Assembly: GCA_045106435.1 (NCBI GenBank)
Contig: JBGCEN010000084.1
Span: 1-64,000, forward strand
DNA from: JBCCIM01 sp045106435
GTDB taxonomy: Bacteria; Bacteroidota; Rhodothermia; Rhodothermales; JAHQVL01
DNA length: 64,000 nt
Direction of reading: 5' to 3'
The notes beneath the pieces were generated by a model, which was not told the DNA's origin, searched no databases, and saw only the letters and a list, made by a program, of their open reading frames with translations. The translations under genes were made by a program, and so were the position numbers. Below are positions 61,256 through 64,000 of this stretch, in pieces (the first letter of the stretch is position 1; every line of letters begins with the position of its first letter).

Positions 61256-62338
61256 ATGGAAAGACCACGCCGTCATTCTCGTGCTGTATTTGTAGGTGAT
61301 GTACAGGTTGGGGGAGGAGCCCCTATATCGGTGCAATCAATGACTGTTTCTAAAACACATGATGTAGAAACATGTCTTACTGAGATCGAAGGACTGGCAG
61401 CCGCCGGCGCTGATATTGTTCGTGTTGCAGTGCCAAGGCCCGAGGATGCAGAGGCTTTGCCTGATATTGTGAAAGGCGCAAGTGTGCCTATCGTGGCGGA
61501 TATTCATTTTAATTACCAGTATGCCTTGAAGGCGATCGAAGCAGGTATTGCCAAGGTTCGTCTTAATCCGGGTAATATTGGCAAGCCCGAATGGGAGCGC
61601 GAAGTTTTATTGGCTGCCAAGGAGGCGGGTATTCCAATTCGAATTGGCGTCAACTCAGGCTCTTTGGAGCGCGATATTCTGGATAAATACGGATTCCCAA
61701 AGCCAGAAGCCCTCTATGAGAGCGCCATGCGCCATATAGAGATCTGCGCTGCCAATGGTTTTGAAGACATCATTATCTCTGTAAAACATTCAGATGTCTA
61801 CTTTATGATCCAGGCGTACAAGTTGTTGGCTGAGAGAACCGATTTTCCACTGCATTTAGGGGTTACCGAGTCTGGTACGGTGAGCTCCGGGACAGTCAAG
61901 AGTTCTATAGGTATTGGTGCTTTACTCGCCGAAGGAATTGGTGATACCATTCGGGTATCATTGACTGCTGATTCCGTAAATGAAGTAGAAGTTGGGCATC
62001 AGATTCTGAAATCATTGCGCCTTGGTCGTCCGGGTGTTAATATAATTGCCTGCCCAACCTGTGGCCGGCTCGAAGTTGATCTTTTCAAAATAGCAGAAGA
62101 TGTAGAGCAGGCCGTGAAGGCAAGGAAGTTTGATAAAGACCTTAACGTTGCCTTAATGGGTTGCGCTGTGAATGGCCCTGGAGAAGCAGCCGGCGCCGAT
62201 CTTGGTGTTGCCTGCGGACGAGGTCGGGCCCACTTATTCAAAAAAGGCAAAATCATCAAAACAATCCCGGAAGACAAGATTGTTGAATCGATTCTCGAAG
62301 CTATCGAAAACTGGGAAGAGGAAGAAGTACAGGTTTAG
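61256..62338 (+). CDS. ispG: 4-hydroxy-3-methylbut-2-en-1-yl diphosphate synthase (IspG/GcpE)
   Basis: The 360-residue [4Fe-4S] enzyme catalyses the penultimate MEP-pathway step. Markers: GGGAPISVQSMT at the start, the TIM-barrel strand VPIVADIHFNYQYAL, IRIGVNSGSLE, and the cluster-binding cysteines in IIACPTCGRLEVD and ALMGCAVNGPGEA. The length is that of the short bacterial type. With ispE it shows the organism makes isoprenoids by the MEP route. The next gene overlaps its 3' end. Confidence 0.96.
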   Translation: MERPRRHSRAVFVGDVQVGGGAPISVQSMTVSKTHDVETCLTEIEGLAAAGADIVRVAVPRPEDAEALPDIVKGASVPIVADIHFNYQYALKAIEAGIAKVRLNPGNIGKPEWEREVLLAAKEAGIPIRIGVNSGSLERDILDKYGFPKPEALYESAMRHIEICAANGFEDIIISVKHSDVYFMIQAYKLLAERTDFPLHLGVTESGTVSSGTVKSSIGIGALLAEGIGDTIRVSLTADSVNEVEVGHQILKSLRLGRPGVNIIACPTCGRLEVDLFKIAEDVEQAVKARKFDKDLNVALMGCAVNGPGEAAGADLGVACGRGRAHLFKKGKIIKTIPEDKIVESILEAIENWEEEEVQV

Positions 62339-63884
62339 AGACGTCAAGTCAGATCTTGCTGCTTTTTGTTGGGTTGTCTTATTCTGTTTGATTGCAATGG
62401 CTCCCCGTATGGGGCTAGCCCAATCGATTAAGAAGTTGGTGCCAGATGCCATCATGGCGTCAGATCAATTTGGACGCGCCGTATCTATAAGCGGCAATAC
62501 ATTGATCATTGGCGCTAATTTTCACGACGATATTGCGGAAGACGCCGGCGCTGCCTTTGTCTACGAAAAGGAGGGTGCAGATTGGAATCTGTCTGATACA
62601 ATTGTATTGACCGAGGGGAGTGACTCTGATGGATTTGGATTTTCGGTAGCTGTAGATGGTGATTTTGCCATTATTGGTGCGCTTGGTGATGATGAAAAAG
62701 GGATCAATGCCGGCGCTGCCTACATTTTTTTTCGCGATGGTGCTGCCTGGAGCCTGCAAAGTAAACTCACGGCTAATGACGGCACGGCAAACGATGCTTT
62801 TGGCTTCTCTGTGGCAATAAGTGGCGATTTGGCTCTGGTGGGAGCACGAGGCGCGGATGAGCAAGGCAATAGCTCTGGAGCAGCCTATCTATTTGTCAGA
62901 TCTAATACCGGATGGGTTCAGCTGAACAAACTAATGCCCATCAATGGCACCGGCGGTGATTTTTTTGGTACATCTGTAGCACTAAATCAAAACTACGCAG
63001 TCATAGGTGCGCTGCTCGCCAATGGATTTGATGATAATTCTGGTGCAGCCTATGTGTTCGAAAACCGGGGAGCCATTTGGCTGGAAGCCGGCACCCTGAT
63101 TGCAGATGATGGGCGTTCGCTTGACCAATTCGGTGTTTCTGTTGCACTCAGTGGCGATTTAATTGTGGTTGGCGCCCGGTCCAATGATGACAAGGCGCTG
63201 GAGGCCGGTGCAGCATATGTTTTTCGAAAACAAGATGACGGTTTTGCGCAAGTAGATAAATTGCTTGCCATTGACGGCGTTGGGAATGATGCCTTTGGTC
63301 AGTCTGTTTCGCTAGGAGATTCATACATCGTAGTTGGTGCGCCCGGGGATGATGATGCCGGTTCAAGTGCAGGAGCAGCCTATCTTTATGAAGAGAAAAA
63401 TGGCGCATGGCTACAGGTTGCAAAACTACGACCCGAAGAAAATCTGACAAACGGAGGGATGGGCGTGGCTGTTGCAGCGAGTGGCACACAAACGGTTGCT
63501 GGTGCCTGGGGAAGCGAAGGGGAAGAAATTGTGCATGGTGCTGCGTTTGTGTTTGATTTATCCACCGTTTTAACTGATCTCGACGTTGAACCATTTATCT
63601 CTTCGCGTCTGCTCAAGCAGTTTGCCGCTTATCCGAACCCGTTTGTTGGATCGGTTTCTATAGAAGCAGTACTGGCTTCGGCAGGTTGGGCAAAGATTGT
63701 TGTACAGGACGTAAGAGGGCTGGAAATTGCTGTATTGTTTGATGGCTACGCCGTAGAAGGACGCACTGAAGTGTCATGGGATGGCAAGGGGAGAGATGCC
63801 AAGCCTCAGCCGGCCGGCTTGTACTTCCTCTCTGTGATAACCCGGGAGGGGAAAAGATCAATTGGAGTGGTTAAAATCCAATAA
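62283..63884 (+). CDS. FG-GAP-repeat surface protein with T9SS sorting domain
   Basis: This protein has about 533 residues if read from TTG at 62283; its frame is open further upstream inside ispG. There is no ATG between the ispG stop and the signal peptide (AAFCWVVLFCLIAMAPRMGLAQS), so the start is uncertain. The body (about 60-430) is a beta-propeller of seven FG-GAP-like repeats such as DQFGRAVSISGNTLIIGAN and DGFGFSVAVDGDFAIIGALG. Residues about 440-533 are the T9SS domain (FAAYPNPFVGSVSIEA, VVQDVRGLEIAVL, PAGLYFLSVIT). Integrin-like propellers often mediate adhesion. It overlaps ispG by about 56 bases. Confidence 0.82.
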   Translation: MNRFSKLSKTGKRKKYRFRDVKSDLAAFCWVVLFCLIAMAPRMGLAQSIKKLVPDAIMASDQFGRAVSISGNTLIIGANFHDDIAEDAGAAFVYEKEGADWNLSDTIVLTEGSDSDGFGFSVAVDGDFAIIGALGDDEKGINAGAAYIFFRDGAAWSLQSKLTANDGTANDAFGFSVAISGDLALVGARGADEQGNSSGAAYLFVRSNTGWVQLNKLMPINGTGGDFFGTSVALNQNYAVIGALLANGFDDNSGAAYVFENRGAIWLEAGTLIADDGRSLDQFGVSVALSGDLIVVGARSNDDKALEAGAAYVFRKQDDGFAQVDKLLAIDGVGNDAFGQSVSLGDSYIVVGAPGDDDAGSSAGAAYLYEEKNGAWLQVAKLRPEENLTNGGMGVAVAASGTQTVAGAWGSEGEEIVHGAAFVFDLSTVLTDLDVEPFISSRLLKQFAAYPNPFVGSVSIEAVLASAGWAKIVVQDVRGLEIAVLFDGYAVEGRTEVSWDGKGRDAKPQPAGLYFLSVITREGKRSIGVVKIQ

Positions 63885-63943
63885 ATAACCTTCTTCTCTG
63901 TATTGCCACCCATTTGAGGAGAATAGCCACGCCACCTCTATGC

Positions 63944-64000
63944 CTACTCTTGTCGCAAGCTACGGACGGGATCTGTAAGTGCTACGCCGATGGACTGATA
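63944..64000 (-). CDS. 3' end of another FtsX/MacB-type permease (partial, runs off the window)
   Basis: Reading the minus strand from 64000 gives 18 codons, YQSIGVALTDPVRSLRQE, then TAG at 63944-63946. This matches the invariant end of FtsX-type permeases (compare SYRAIKAARMNPIEALRYE at the end of 21992-24373). The rest lies outside the window to the right. Confidence 0.75.
   Translation of the reverse strand, partial: YQSIGVALTDPVRSLRQE

Noticed and set aside
61031..61336. Minus frame containing NNHVHILLSV, resembling the HUH motif of IS200-type transposases
   Set aside because: Only one short word matches; no catalytic Tyr region or other transposase elements, and it overlaps the ispG start.

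Overview
The window looks like a chromosomal segment from a Bacteroidota/Rhodothermota-type bacterium, probably Rhodothermales-like. Six predicted secreted proteins end in a type IX secretion (T9SS) sorting domain with the YPNPF-type signature, and there are FtsX-type permeases with the group's usual C-terminus. Several genes seem to start at TTG or GTG, and most lack strong Shine-Dalgarno sites. GC is close to even. The hexamer GCCGGC recurs far more often than composition predicts (ten times in the M20 peptidase gene alone). The taxonomic call is an inference from protein style, not from a marker-gene comparison.

Layout. 1-6.2 kb holds small membrane proteins, an M20 peptidase and three exported proteins. 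6.4-10.6 kb is a signalling block: an ECF sigma factor of the TIGR02999 type, a membrane Ser/Thr kinase with a TPR-rich C-terminus, and a convergent NarL/LuxR regulator whose receiver lacks the phospho-acceptor Asp. 10.6-13.9 kb is gene-poor. It holds a zinc-ribbon protein whose start lies in a 17-bp tandem repeat, a MITE-like inverted repeat and two unannotated tiny membrane-protein ORFs. 13.9-21.8 kb encodes a large beta-helix/PKD surface protein, a broken 3' fragment of uvrA, a TPR lipoprotein, a sialidase-like lipoprotein and an amidase. 22-26.2 kb has an FtsX permease, a RAYT transposase with its REP palindromes, tRNA-Leu(GAG), tRNA-Lys(UUU) and a pyrophosphatase-like protein. 26.5-30 kb has two T9SS cargo proteins that share a C-terminal module, one of them a subtilisin-like protease. 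30-36.3 kb has aspS, a sodium symporter, dut and a coiled-coil/beta-barrel outer membrane protein. 36.4-49.3 kb is a Wzx/Wzy-type exopolysaccharide locus (export protein, chain-length protein, polymerase/ligase, flippase, three glycosyltransferases, a FkbM methyltransferase), interrupted by a secreted T9SS protein. 49.6-64 kb has ispE, an SH3 protein, sbcD, a class A penicillin-binding protein, lpxH, two rhomboid proteases, an EEP hydrolase, ispG, an FG-GAP surface protein, and the last codons of another FtsX permease at the right edge.

Functionally the window is dominated by the cell envelope: T9SS cargo, capsule/exopolysaccharide, peptidoglycan synthesis and remodelling, lipid A (lpxH), MEP-pathway isoprenoids (ispE, ispG) and membrane proteases. 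Between the genes lie several families of degenerate hairpin-forming repeats (TCAGTT/AACTGA type, GAATGTCGA type, AAAAGTC type, short tandem arrays), and two arrays of the same kind have expanded in frame inside EPS genes. I see no CRISPR array, prophage or complete defence system. The best candidates for something undescribed are the sigma/kinase/atypical-receiver block with its neighbouring gene-poor region, the GCCGGC bias, and a 179-bp long palindrome upstream of the class A PBP gene's 3' end.
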